DNA from: Casuarius casuarius
Taxonomy: Eukaryota; Chordata; Aves; Casuariiformes; Casuariidae
DNA length: 64,000 nt
NCBI GenBank assembly: GCA_003342895.1
Contig: PTFA01000012.1
Coordinates: 7,488,252-7,552,251, forward strand
Reading direction: 5' to 3'
Below the pieces are notes generated by a model. It ran no database searches. It worked only from the letters and a program-made list of their open reading frames with translations, and was not told where the DNA came from. This document shows, piece after piece, positions 26,628 through 39,060 of this stretch. Each line of letters starts with the position of its first letter. The stretch's first letter is position 1. A program made the position numbers and the translations under genes.

Positions 26628-29390
26628 AGTCCTGTAATATCTTAGGGGATGATATAGAATTGTATAATCAATTCAGTAAGATAATGTTTGTCATAAATTT
26701 GTTTTCATCTTATTTTTTGCTCAGTTTTTTAAAATGTCTTGTAGGGAAACTTTGTGCTTCAGTGTTTTCTTTGGGCTAGCAGATGTCAGGAGTAAAATTC
26801 ATTTATATGTGGGTGGTAAATTGTATATTCTCATTATTGATTACACATTTGTAGTGTGCTTCATAATTCCTAATTCTTACCTGTTTAATGGCTTTAATGG
26901 AAATGCTCCTCTTTACTGTTCTTACCACATGTGACAAAGTTCCGGACATAGAATTCAGAGAAATTGATGGTTTTACAATTCCAGTCCACACTGCTATTTG
27001 TAAAGAACTCAAGTTGAAGTGAATGCACTTTTCAAGACAGAAACTGTCACCTTGAGAGTAGTGAGACTGATACAATAAGTGGTGTTAGATATTGTACGTG
27101 AAGTAGCTGCTTTGTATGCAACAAGGGCTCCTTGAACAGTAGGAGTTTTCATTTTTTTCAGCCTAATGGATAAGACACTTGTTGTCTCATTATAATTCTT
27201 TTTCTTCACAACTTGTAGCATCTGTGTTGTCCACCTTTATAAATAGGAGATTTTGAAAGGAGAAATTACAGAGACCAGTTGATGCTCATGCTTTATGGAT
27301 TGTGAAGATGAAGTAGGGGATATAAAAGGATTAAAGTTAAAATGGAGTAAATTCCTGAAAACAAACAAAGCTGGGAAAAAATGCAAAAGCTTTCAAGGTT
27401 AAACTAAGAGATAATTCCAAAAGCTAAATAGGCTTAAAGTCACTTTTTTTGTTTTGAATCATTACTATTTGTAAAGAATATCATACAGACAGGCTGTGGT
27501 TAATTATGCATGTTGATGCAGGGGTTCTCAAAAGGAAGGATGCTGTTGCTTTTTACTTTTTGTTATTTAGAGCGAGGTCAAAAGAAATTTTGTCTTAGCT
27601 TTTGCACTTCCTTTATAGGCTTTTAAAATATTCTTAGTTTTAAATGGACAGATACCATAATTGATTATGAAAAGCTGTATTTCTAGATTTCAGAGCTTTT
27701 ATTAGGTATTAAAATACTTGTACTCTTTTTATGACAAGAATTAGAATGGAATTAGAACTTTACAACTTTTTCTGAATTTCTGTCTAAGCCCAAAACTAGG
27801 GGAAATGAGCTAATGTTATAAGTGCAGAAACACGTTTATTCTCTTTGAGTTTATATAATGTCTCTTTTGACATTATATATGACCGTTTTTCCCCCATAAT
27901 GCAAAACAGAGATTTACTTCATGATATATGTATTCCTTTTCCTAGCAGCTTCCCAAAATACTGGACTGTATAGATGCCAGTGTTTAAAAAAATAAATAAA
28001 ATTTCATGTTAGCATGTTACTGACAGGACATGAGTAGAATTCAGATAGTTTTGAAAACTTTTCATATTTGCCATTATTATTAGTGAATTGTTACAAGCAC
28101 AAAATGGTTGCTTGTAAATTCTTTGCCTGTCTCAGTCGGAGTTCTGAATATGTAAAGCATACAAGATTGGGGGAAAAAATTAAGAATATCTACATGTATG
28201 TCTATATATGATACCTTTACCTAGGAATGATAATGAGTTCTACTGGATTTTGACCCAGAGGTAAAAGAATGTGTTCAGAGTACTCTTTCATTACACTTGC
28301 TTTATTTGTAGTGATTAACCAAAACCACTAGTTACTGATTGACTTTCATTGACTTATCATTGACAGCTCAAACTGAATATTTCCTCTGTTGCCCTTGGTG
28401 GAACTTATTTCATTTGTACAAGTATTGGTTCTAAATGTCTATTTAATACTTCCTGCTTTGTTTTGAAACAGGTGTACTGACAAGAGTAACTTGTATTGCA
28501 GTGACACTGTTCCCACAACTGTAATTTTAAGTATGTTAGTATTTTGCTGGTAAATATTTTATTTTAAAATGTTTATAAATTGGCCATTAATACAGTATGA
28601 ATACCAATTTTTTAAGCAAATATCTTGAATCTGGGAACAGAATATTATTTCCAAGAAAAAAAGGCAACTTGTTCACTGAGGATTTTGAAGCCTGCTAAAT
28701 CATTATTAAAATTTCTTATCTTAAGATGCAAAACAGACTGCCATGATGATAAAACAGGAGGAAAAGGTTAGACATACGCTTAACTTGCATTTCGGGAAAT
28801 AATATAAATGTGCACTTAAACAACAAGCCTCTCTCCCCTGACTTGCACTAGTTTCCTTTTTGCACTAGGGACAAATGCTCAGCAGGTATAAATTGTCGTC
28901 GCTCTGACATCAGGAGATCTGTGACAGCTTATACTAGCTGAAGATGCACCGCCCATTGGTCTGTTTGCACGTATTTACCGTGCTCTCCCTGATGTATGCC
29001 ATAGGCTCGCAGAGGATGGGCAGCAACTCTTCACCTCACTGGCAGTTCACGTCACCTCATACTGGTGCTCCTGACAGTATACTACTTTTAGTAATGCTTT
29101 GTCATTATCCCTCCTTTATGTATAGTTTCAACCACTTAAAACATTTCTTTTTACTGTCACTGGGAAATAATTTTTTAAACTGATTTTACAATTTGTGCAT
29201 TGCATAAACCGGCACTGGTACACCAGTGACTCCTTGGGAGGGAGTCCGAAGTTGTGAGCATAGGCTGAAACTTTCCTTGGGAATTTTGTATGTAGAATGT
29301 GCTGCGAAGATCCATGCAGCCATAGAGAAGAATATTGCTTTTATATACCTTTAATTCTAAAAACCTTTGCTTTTTGGAGTGTGTGTGGGG

Positions 29391-29421
29391 GTTTTTTGTT
29401 TTTTTGTTTTTTGTTTTTTTT
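29391..29421. repeat. T-rich low-complexity tract
   Basis: T runs broken by single G, preceded by GTGTGTGTGGGG. Low complexity only. Confidence 0.85.
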
Positions 29422-31056
29422 CAGTTTTTCTGTGTGAAAAATCTTCAAAGTCAATTATTTTTACCATTTTAAGAATCTGTCCAGATGTTGAGAAACAATT
29501 TCATGTTTACTGACTCATTACAATGCCTAATAACTTTTACAGTCTAGATCTGATCATAAAACTGGCTTGGCATACACGTGAAAATGAGTTTTGTGGTATC
29601 TATTTACTCCTTAGTGAGTATCTGTCCAAATCGCAGAGCCACAATACGAGATAACTTATGTCAGTGTCTGCACAGGAGAGGTCCAGTTCAGGAATAGCAG
29701 GGGTGTTATAGGTCAGTACTGAAATGCGTTGGCAGAGCTCTGCAGGGAGGCTTGTGTAGCATCTGCTAGCACTATTGTCTGGCATTTTTAACCACTACTA
29801 TCAATTCCTTACTTGAACGAACACTAGAAATTCACCCCAAACCTCAGAAAACCCTCTCTACCAATTCAGCAAAAAGAAAAGAAACTTAAATACAACAGAA
29901 AAGTTAAAAGATCTGGTTTTTAGCTACAGAAGCAAAGCTGCTTAGGAAGAGGAGGGAAAAGCATATGGATTGAACACACTCTCCATAGCTGATGCAGTTG
30001 CAGCTTTTCCTCGCTACCAAGGGTGGGTTTAATTTAAAAAGTGAGAGTATGAGTGTGGGTGTAAAAAATGCAGTCCCAATTTTTGCCTCTTCATTGGCGT
30101 TTACAGGAATAATACTTGCAGATGGATTTCTAGATGGTTTGTCTGATCTGTTATGTGCATTTTGGACTCTCTTTTTAAAATACAGCCCTTATTTTAACAT
30201 TCATTGAAAGGTGAAATATCTGAAAGGATTTGACGTAATACTATGTACAGGAATAAAACATGCAGGAAATGGGTTGTTGTCATAGATGAAGAAAGCTTCA
30301 GTGCTTTTACAGTGTAATATACATCTTAGTGACTAAAAACTTTTGTGGAAATAAAATAAATAGTTTGAAGGTAGAAATCTATCTGCATCTTCCATTCACC
30401 TCTCTTTGTAAAATACATGGAGAGCATTATCAGCTCTCTCCCACTTTTCGAATAGTGGCTGATATCTAGAATATGAAAGGAATGTTTTGGTTTGCAACAG
30501 TTTATTAAAGCAACTCAATTTCACCTGACTTTTATGGTTTTATATGATGTTTTCATATCTTCATGTCAGTTTTTCATTGAAAACTAAAGTTCATTAAGCT
30601 CTCTTCTTTGTGGGGGGTTATGACTTCTCACATTCATATGGATGGGCATGTATATTTCTCTCTCATTTTAGCTAAAGAAAGTATTGCACAAGAGGACTTC
30701 TTTTAGATGCTGTCATATTAAGAAAACAGTAACAGACATTAGCAGGTGCAAAAATGAGATCTAGAATGAGAACTCGTCTAGACAATTATTTGGGGATAAT
30801 CACTGGTAATGTGTATAACCTTTATTCACATATGTAAAATAGTATGATAATATTTTAAAATTCATTGCCACCTATTGGAAGGAAGGTAGAGCTGATCGCA
30901 GTTCTGTTCTGATGCTATGTATTAGGAACGACAAAGACTGATTAAATAGAATGCAGTTCTTTCTTACTCTTTCCCTATAAAGCTGTGAGAGGAAATAATG
31001 AATAGCTTTGTACTAGTGTCTGTGTTCATTATTTCAAGATGTGTAGTTTTATTTTA

Positions 31057-31101
31057 AATAAAATGGTCAGTGTTTTATTGTGATTTAAAAAAAAAAAAAA
31101 A
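31057..31101 (+). other. Polyadenylation signal followed by a genomic A tract
   Basis: AATAAA at 31057-31062 is followed 24 bases later by 15 A (31087-31101). This is the arrangement left by reverse-transcribed mRNA. I do not recognise the 200 bases upstream as any known 3'UTR and see no clear target duplication, so a chance combination remains possible. Confidence 0.35.
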
Positions 31102-34100
31102 TCCAGATTTCTGCAACAGTAAGTTCTACTTTTAGGTGAATCATCATCGCAATACCATATGGCATGTATGAAACAGCAGTTACAAATGTAGACCCTGTGA
31201 TGTGACAGGCTTGTGCATTTATGAAAAGCATTTATGAAGGGCCTTGTTACCTCCTCAGTACGACAAACCTACTCAGAAGACAAATGCTATGAATGATTGT
31301 AGCTCAGACAGATTGAGGAGTGCAGATTGAGTCAGCAGAGATATGGGCTATGGAAGGACTGGTGTGGAAGGGAAGATCATTAAGTAGGGGATTAAAGCAA
31401 TCTAAGTAAACAGTAAGAGATGTATGCTCTGCTGCTTAACATAGGTTTGCTGTATGGGAATACCAGAGGAGAGGATAGGTCTACTTCCCCCATTGCTGTT
31501 CCTTTCAGGAAAATGGACTGGTAGTCCTGAAGACAGTGGACCAAAAGGTGAGGAAAATATGCAGAGGCTCAAGACTAAGTATGAAGTTGTCTGGAAGACT
31601 GTGCTTTGAATTGTCAGAAGCAGTTTCTGAAATAGATGGGCCAGGCTGTATTTGAGAGCCTTGGATGTTGATGGAACTGTGTGCCTCATACTGTTGCAAA
31701 CTCTTCTGGGACATTTCAAGTAGGTTTATGTTAGTAGAGACAGCACCAATACTACAGAGTAATACTGCTGTTACTGAAAAAAAACATTGAGTTACTGAGG
31801 TTTTGCCACAGGGTTGCTATGTATGTTAGAAGAATAAGCAATCTGGGTCTTGAATTCAACTTGAAACCGGAAGCAATTTTCTCTGGGAATGCTTTTCCAT
31901 TGATCATAGGACCCTTTTCACTTCTAGCTTTTCTTCCTCCACAGTCTGTGTACCTGCAAAAAAATAAGAGCAAAACCCACTAGTAGGTAATGCAAGCTAC
32001 ATGGAGTAACTGAGTGTAGTCTAAGATAGCAATATAGGTCCCTATGTTAATTAATGTAGCAAGTATCTCTTCTCTCTTCCTCCTTAATTTTGTAAGAACG
32101 CTGGATAGGATGTAGGTAGTGGAAATCCAGAAATAAATAGTCCATCTCTCCTTGCATCTCTTCCCACATACTGAGATAAACTGCAAGTAGATCAACATTC
32201 CTTCTAAGTATTGGGTTTATTTTGTGATTAGCATAATACTTTTGGCTTTGTTTCCATTTTGGAGTGATGGAGATAATGTGTAAAAACTGTTCTCGATCCT
32301 CTTCGTTCTTCCTCCCTTGCTGCTTTGGGGAAATCCTTATTGGACAGTGAGTAGAAGTATCCCAGCAAGTAAGTGATAAGGAATTTAGCAGCCTTATCCT
32401 ATTTGTTGTTAAAAGCCTTGCTGCATACCTCTGTTATCAACTCTTTGTGATCTGTTTGAGTAGAAGGGAGGAGCCTGTGCCTCCATCCCCATACAGAATT
32501 CTCTTAAGTCTGGGAGGTTCATTCCCTAAAGCCTGGAGATGCTCTGGGATATATGTGAGAAGGCTCTAGTCTTCTAGAGACTACATGGAAAGGCATGTTT
32601 TGTCTTCTCTCCTGCACTTGCAGTTCTGTGACCCTCAATCTCCAGGTCTAGAGCTCACTCACTGCAGCACAGCTTATGTTAATTCTGTTTTAGAGTTTAA
32701 TCTCTCTTCTGCATATTGCTTCTTTGTGGACCTGGAACAGCTGTTCCTTGCCTATTTAGTTGGATAGTTTAGAAGCACACAAAGAAGAAAAGCAGGACTG
32801 TTTTCTCACCTGACAACAAACTACATTTGTTCAGTCAGGAGACCTGTAGGACTGTGTTTCAATTTGTGAATTGCCAGGCGTGAGCTCTCATGCTCTCTTA
32901 GTGTTTTTCTCTAGAAGCATGAGAATGGCAGCTCTGAGTAGCTCTGAATATGTAGAAGAGCTGTTTCTCTCTCCAGTCTCTTTATTGCATGACAGCTCTG
33001 TAGATATTTTTGTCCTAGGCTTTACATATTTCCACAATTCTGAATTGCAGAGATCTGAGCCATGCCTTTCTGGGTGTACGTTTCCTGTTGAAGGAAGACT
33101 GGTGTAACTCTGTGAATGCGCAAGAGATTTTTTTTTTTAAAAAACATGCAATGAAATGACATAGAAATGTCATTCTTAACTTACACTTCAGTCTAAGAAC
33201 TTAAAAAGAACCCCTAAATAATGGGCTTTTTTTTCTGCATTGCATACTGTAAGCATAATTTCTTATTTCTGAATTTTCTTTGTTTTGGAAACCATTATTT
33301 TCATGGTTAGTTTTGAAAAACAAAACAAACCTTGTAGGGAAATATGAATTGATATGATACTCCCTTGTAGAACTTGTGGTTGAACTGTTAAATAAGATGT
33401 AGGCCCTCTTTTTGAAAATACGTGTTATTTATCCTGTAGACGGTAATGGCTTCAGAAATCTCATTTTGCTATATCAGCTAAATATGTAGTTTAGTCACTT
33501 TCAAAAAATGACTAAAATGGCTATCTTAGAGCAATTTAAAAAAATCTAAAATGTAAAGAGTGCATACAAAAGGAAAGATTGAAACATATTCAACTGAGAG
33601 TAAAACATCCTTTTCTGTCTCTTGGAAAACGACCTTTAGTATTTTAATCTACCATTGATCTATTCACAATCACTAATCTCGAAAGTCCAGCTGCTATTTA
33701 CAGTTTTAGAGCAGTGTCACAATTCACTTTGAACTTTGTGGTAACCTCTGTGTTGCTATGTGAGTTTATGTTGTTAATTTAACATAGATGCACTATGATT
33801 GTCAGTATGTTCTGTTCAAGAGTGTCACTAAAACATATTTAAATTAATTGTGGAGGCTAAACAGAACAAACCTGGCCTGGTTTGGGGTACTGTTCAGGGG
33901 GATGGGGATAAAATCCTTTCCTTGGCTAAAACTCTTTGCAACTCCATTGGTCTGAGTGATGTATAAATCAGTATGTAAATAGACCATACTGCTTCCTTTG
34001 GAGCTTTTTTCAGAAGGAAAAAGTGTCTTAAATTACAAGAAGTCAGTTCTTGAAAACCTTAGAACTGTAGCTGTAAGAACCTAGTGTATAAACTGGTCAT

Positions 34101-34309
34101 GAATTAATCTTGGAGAACAGCTCCTACCCATTGGAGACAGGATTGGCAAGGAAGCTTTTGGATCTGAGTGGAAGCAAGCTTCTAGTCAGCTCCCTGATGA
34201 AACTTGATCAGCTTATGAACTGCATATCATGCAGTTGTTTGTAACTGCAAAGCACTGGATTTGGTGACTTAGAGTTTTCTTCCACTTCTGAGCAGTAAGC
34301 TTAAGTCTT

Positions 34310-34370
34310 GGGGACAGAGCGTAGGCCAGTACTTGGCCTACCATGACAGGGGACAGAGTGTAGACCAGCC
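34310..34370. repeat. Imperfect direct repeat with a hairpin between copies
   Basis: A 20-base unit beginning GGGGACAGAG occurs at 34310-34329 and 34349-34368 with 18 of 20 matches. Between and overlapping them, TAGGCCA (34322-34328) pairs with TGGCCTA (34334-34340) around a 5-base loop. Confidence 0.8.
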
Positions 34371-36457
34371 ATGAAAAACAAAGAAACACTAGATAAGCAG
34401 TGAAATTAGATAAATGTGAATTATAAAGCCTCTAGAATTTTGGGGTGGAATGAACCAAAGAAAGATAGATCAGAGGGGAAATCTAGTACCTGAGGATTTT
34501 GAGAATACATGAGGAAACGGAGGAAAGGATGCCTCGGTGTAGGGCGAAGGTGTTTGTGTTATGGTTACGTCTATACTAGCAACTCCTGAGTGTGCCCGTG
34601 AATGTTTTGTGGCGCTGCACATGTTTGCCTGTGCTAATAAACAATTAGAATGTTCCTTGGCACAAGTTTGGCCCGTGCCCACCAAAGCCCTCCCCAGCGC
34701 CCTCCCTGGGTGTGATTTGGCTGTTAAAATGCTCTCCGTTACTAGAAGAGAGAAGGCTGTGCTGCTTTGGCACACTCCCTCTGGCACAGCTCTTTAATAC
34801 TATCCCAGCAGGCTTCATGCCATGCCGCAGGCCATGCCAGATGCCCCTTTGGCATCCTGCTGTATGAACCTCACTCTTAGGAAGTGCTGTGAAGTAATGT
34901 GCTAATTTTTCACAGTTGGACAGCAAAAGACGGAGCCTTGGTAGTAAGGAGCCCAGGAGGTGACCACCCTCTTTGCAGTCTGCAAGAAACTGGGCCAGGA
35001 ATGGAGGGGGTTCAGCTCTGGCCAGATCACTCTTCTCCATCCCTCACCAGCTATGCCAAAACTGGCTTACCCCCTCTGCCAAGACTGATGATCAAACACT
35101 TTCATGCACTAAGCAAGGGCAGGCTACACAGTGCTGATGTATGATTTCAAAAAGAAAAATGTCTACCACAGCAGTTACTCTTGTGCAGCTTAACATAGAT
35201 GCCTGCACTATTCTGAGATGCCTGGGATCTTCAGCCGGGAGACCTTCCCAGAGCCCCGTGTGTGCCATGACTATAAGCTGCCCCCTCCTCCAAGGGACTG
35301 CCATTCAAGGGAGCATGCCAGCCCTGGATATGGGATCATAGGGCCTGAGAGAGGGCCTGTCCTTGCTACTCCTGTTGTCATTAATGTCATGTGCCCTAGT
35401 GGCAGCATCTGACCTGGAGGCCTCAACTGATTAGTGAACATCAGGTTCTTTGTTTTCTCACAGTGCAAGGAGTTGTGTTTTGGGATTTGAGCTATGCAGA
35501 CACTATCTGAGGATCTGGAATAGCCAGAACTGTGGATTGTGACTTATGGGGGAGAGAGGCTGGTAACAGGTCCTCAAGTTAATTTCCTTTATCCACTTTT
35601 GCCAGCATCAGCTAGGGACTGTTTCTGCCTAGAAATCATCCATGTCACATATCAAGACCTCATCTCTGGAGTGGGTAGGGAGGATTCCTTTCCAGTAAAT
35701 GGGCTAGCTAAGGAGTTTTGAGAAGACAACTTGTGTACCCAGGGATGAAAATGGGAGCAAAAAGTTCTTGATGCTGAATTTTTTGAGACATAGCAGCAGC
35801 TGCAAGGCAACATTTGGTGCTTTGTACTCAGCAGAAGTGACAAATCTTAGAGGGCTTGGCATGGGGCTCATTATTAAAAGGATGTGGGGTATGCTGATGT
35901 GTGTTGTTTTCATAAAAAACTGAGGAGAGCGTGACAAATATGCAGTGCTAAAGAGGTGTGTGGCCAAGTACGACTATGGTATGTTTTATGCTAGGTCCTG
36001 TTCCCACTAGATAATTTGTTTTGAGAGAGAGAGAAGTTCACTCATATAGGTCCTTTTCATTTTATTTGGTCTTAGTGTTCAGAGACCATTCCCTGGTACC
36101 TTTAATTTACAAATGTAAAGTATCACTGTGATGCTATACCCTTTATATTGTGCAAGCAGAAATACTGTCCCATATTCTGCTTCTGTCTCAGAAGCCAGGC
36201 TCTTCGCTGGGTTATTCTGGGATATATGGAAGCGATGTGAAGGTAGAAGAGCTCACCCAAGCTTTGTGTATGCTGTGCCAAAGGCAGCAGGCTGGAGTGA
36301 CCACTATGGTCACCCTTCAGGTCACCTTTCATCTTGTGTGCTTGTCTGTTGCCCTCAGGATACATCTGGGTCATGAGGAAACCAAACAGCCCTCAGTATT
36401 TGCTGATTCATGGTAAAATAGAATAATTGCCTTGGATAGCTGGAAGGAGATGTGTTG

Positions 36458-36505
36458 TGTTTTTTGTTTTATTTTCTTTTTTCTTTTTTCTTTTTTTTTT
36501 TTTTT
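36458..36505. repeat. T/C-rich low-complexity tract
   Basis: Pyrimidine tract with TTTTTTC units then about 15 T before GAAGT. Low complexity. Confidence 0.85.
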
Positions 36506-37129
36506 GAAGTATGCACTCTACCTCTTTAATTTCTTCAGAACAAGGAAATGACTAAGGAAAGTTCATATGGGATCCTGTCAGTGGTGTTTTGTGTTTTCTT
36601 GCTTGGCTCTAATTGTAATGAGACCTCTGTAGAAAGAATGTAACAGCACTGGCAAACAGGGGTTTTAAGTGTTAGTTCCTTACAAAAATGCTCATGAATG
36701 TAATGAATAAGCCACGTATGGAAATGAAATGCTAATACTAACAGTACGAAGTCTAAAGTAATGTCATAAGGTAACGTTTAATGATGAAAAGTTAACGTAT
36801 GTTTATCTCTTCCTCATGAGTCAAATACTCATTATAAACTATATGTAAAAATATTAGTACTTAGTATTCTGAAATACAGCTGTATAAAGCAGATTCTTTC
36901 CCTAGTTTATTCTTCATGATGATAATGTTACTACTACTGTTCTTGGAACTAAGTATAGCAAGTCAGTACAGTAAAGCTTGTTTTTCTGTTTGCAGTGAAA
37001 TACCTTTCTCTGACCTTGTATTCTGGTGAAAAATAGAAAATATTGATGGGCACATAGGCAGTTTGCCTCTTGGTTTTGAAAGAGTAAAAATTAGAAATAA
37101 TGCAGGATTTAACATTTTAAAAACACGAA

Positions 37130-37560
37130 ACACTTATTAGCCAATTTTGATGCCAGTTCTGCCACAAATTGTATTGTAACCATATATTCACACCATGTAA
37201 TGCAGCATCATACTAGAAATCCCTAATTTAGCACCAGACAGACAGCACAGTCAAGTACCATGCTGATATACTAGTTTTGCCTCTGAAAGCATTATGATAC
37301 TAATTATTTCTGCCTCTCAGCAGGTTAATTAGCTTGGGCATGGCACAGTGATTATACTTTCATCTCTGGAATTATCTTGTTCAAAGCTGGTTTGGCTATT
37401 TCTACACAGTATTTCCATTGGAATGTGTGGCTACATCCTTAATACTGCTGTTTCCCTCTTTGCCCATCCATAATTTGAGGTTAATTCCAATTACCTTATC
37501 AGGAAAACACTTAGGTCTAGAAATTTTGAAGGTTTCTACTGATTATATATGATGCATCTC
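37130..37560. other. Candidate conserved non-coding element
   Basis: The stretch is repeat-free with homeodomain-type words (TAATTA near 37301, TTAATTAG at 37325, TAATTTGAGGTTAATTCCAA) and a balanced, non-repetitive texture typical of ancient enhancers. Support is by texture and motif only. Confidence 0.25.
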
Positions 37561-38639
37561 TACCCTTCAAGGATTTTGGAAAATGTCGAATGCTAGTTGG
37601 AAAATGTTTCTGCTGACCTGTTGAGACTCTTCAGAAAATCTCATTAGACGTAATTCTCTTCATAAACCCCTTTGAAAATTTGACCTCCGCACATCGCCAG
37701 GCTCTGTTGACTTGGTCATGTACCCTCATGAATGCATTTAATGATTTGTTTACATTTTCCTGAATCTGCACCCTAATTTCTAAGATCTTTTATCATTAAA
37801 TATGAAGTATAAAATGAAATATTAATTTTTACAGGTTATTCTAGTGTAGCATAGAGGGTGCTATACATTTCTCTGTAAACTTGTTCTCAGTAGGTAATAA
37901 ATACTTTATTAAATAGACTTAGTGACTATAATGAAACTATTCACGTGAGTATTTAAAGTAGCCTGTTTAATTTGGATCCCCAGTGACTAAGAAAACAATC
38001 AACTGTACCATAAACAATCCAAACTGAAGAGATCTATAAATCAGTGATTTTTAAATTTGTGACCTTATTTAAACAGAGCAATACCTGAGCTAAGGCAGGT
38101 GTATGACTAGACTTATTTAATGACAGATGTGTCATTTCTATATGTAACAACTCTAAATAGTAGCAGAGCTTAGAATAGCAAGTAGGTAAATTGTTTAAAG
38201 ATCAAAGATACATCATAATGTTTAACATGGAATACAGGTAATGACATTAAGGTGAGTACTGGCATATTTAATATATTAAAAATCTGGGAAGGGACATCAA
38301 TATCCTGGACAGAATTCTTTAACTAATGCATAGATGGTATTATTAATTTCTATTTTTCCTGAGAAAATAGTTCAACCAATCTTGCATATGAATGTACACT
38401 TATAAACCTAGCCAATGAGTTTCTGTGGTAACATTTATGTAGTGTGTAGCTAACAACAGCGTACAGTTCCTGTAAAATTACAATTTCCAGAGGACTAGTT
38501 ATTTCTGCTTTGCTGTTCCTCATGAAGACTTGTTCTCTTTTGATCATTGTATCCCAAATTCAGCTCTCAGATAACAGAGGTCTTATTTAGCTCAGTGGAT
38601 TTACACAAACAGCAATGAATTCCAGCACAGAGGTTAGGG

Positions 38640-39060
38640 GCCAAATCTGTGAACTGTTCTGAGGATAATGAAATGAAGAGTGCGCTTAATGAATTTGCAG
38701 ATGACACTAATTTAGGAGAGGCTGCAAGCATATCTGAGGCCAGGATGGAATTCTAACTATTTTGACAAGCTGGGGAAATGGCTCTTCTCTCAAGAGGTCT
38801 AGAAGCCTGACTTATGAGGAACGATTGAACAGCTTGGTGATGTTTAGCCTAGAGAGAAGTGGACTAGGGCATATGTGATGACAGTCTTCAAATACTGCAA
38901 AGGCTGCTGCAAAGAGTACTGTATTCTTTATTTCCATGCTGAGTAGGATAATATTAAGATTTAAACAGCAGGAATGAAGAATTCGCTAGAAGAATTAAAC
39001 AGTAGAAATGTTTTTGTAACAATAAAGAAATATTTAAGAACAGTTCAGATAAAAAGATGT
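38640..39060 (+). mobile_element. CR1-like LINE fragment with RT 'FADDT' box, internally deleted
   Basis: In frame from 38689 the sequence encodes NEFADDTNLGEAASISEARM, the catalytic FADD block of CR1-type reverse transcriptase. From 38817 it encodes LTYEERLNSLVMFSLERS, the CR1 C-terminal block. In an intact element these blocks are several hundred bases apart; here they are about 100 bases apart, so a large piece has been lost. Sequence to about 39060 resembles the region following in CR1 but is badly decayed. It is not functional. Confidence 0.75.

Larger units (their letters stand above)
26628..38639. other. Gene desert, central segment
   Basis: No gene recognised in 12 kb. Frames of 100-131 codons (31402-31719, 34470-35040) occur in locally GC-richer DNA and overlap open frames on the opposite strand, with no domain. 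Named contents are T-rich tracts, a possible retrocopy 3' end at 31.1 kb, a small repeated unit at 34.3 kb and a candidate conserved stretch at 37.1-37.6 kb. Confidence 0.6.

Noticed and set aside
34470..35040. 131-codon minus frame and opposite plus frame
   Set aside because: Both strands are open over the same GC-richer area and neither has a domain. Repetition of GCCATGC words near 34820 explains part of the appearance.
38580..38620. tRNA-like phrase TTTAGCTCAGTGG
   Set aside because: It resembles a tRNA A-box, but no B-box (GGTTCGA-type) or cloverleaf follows at the right distance.
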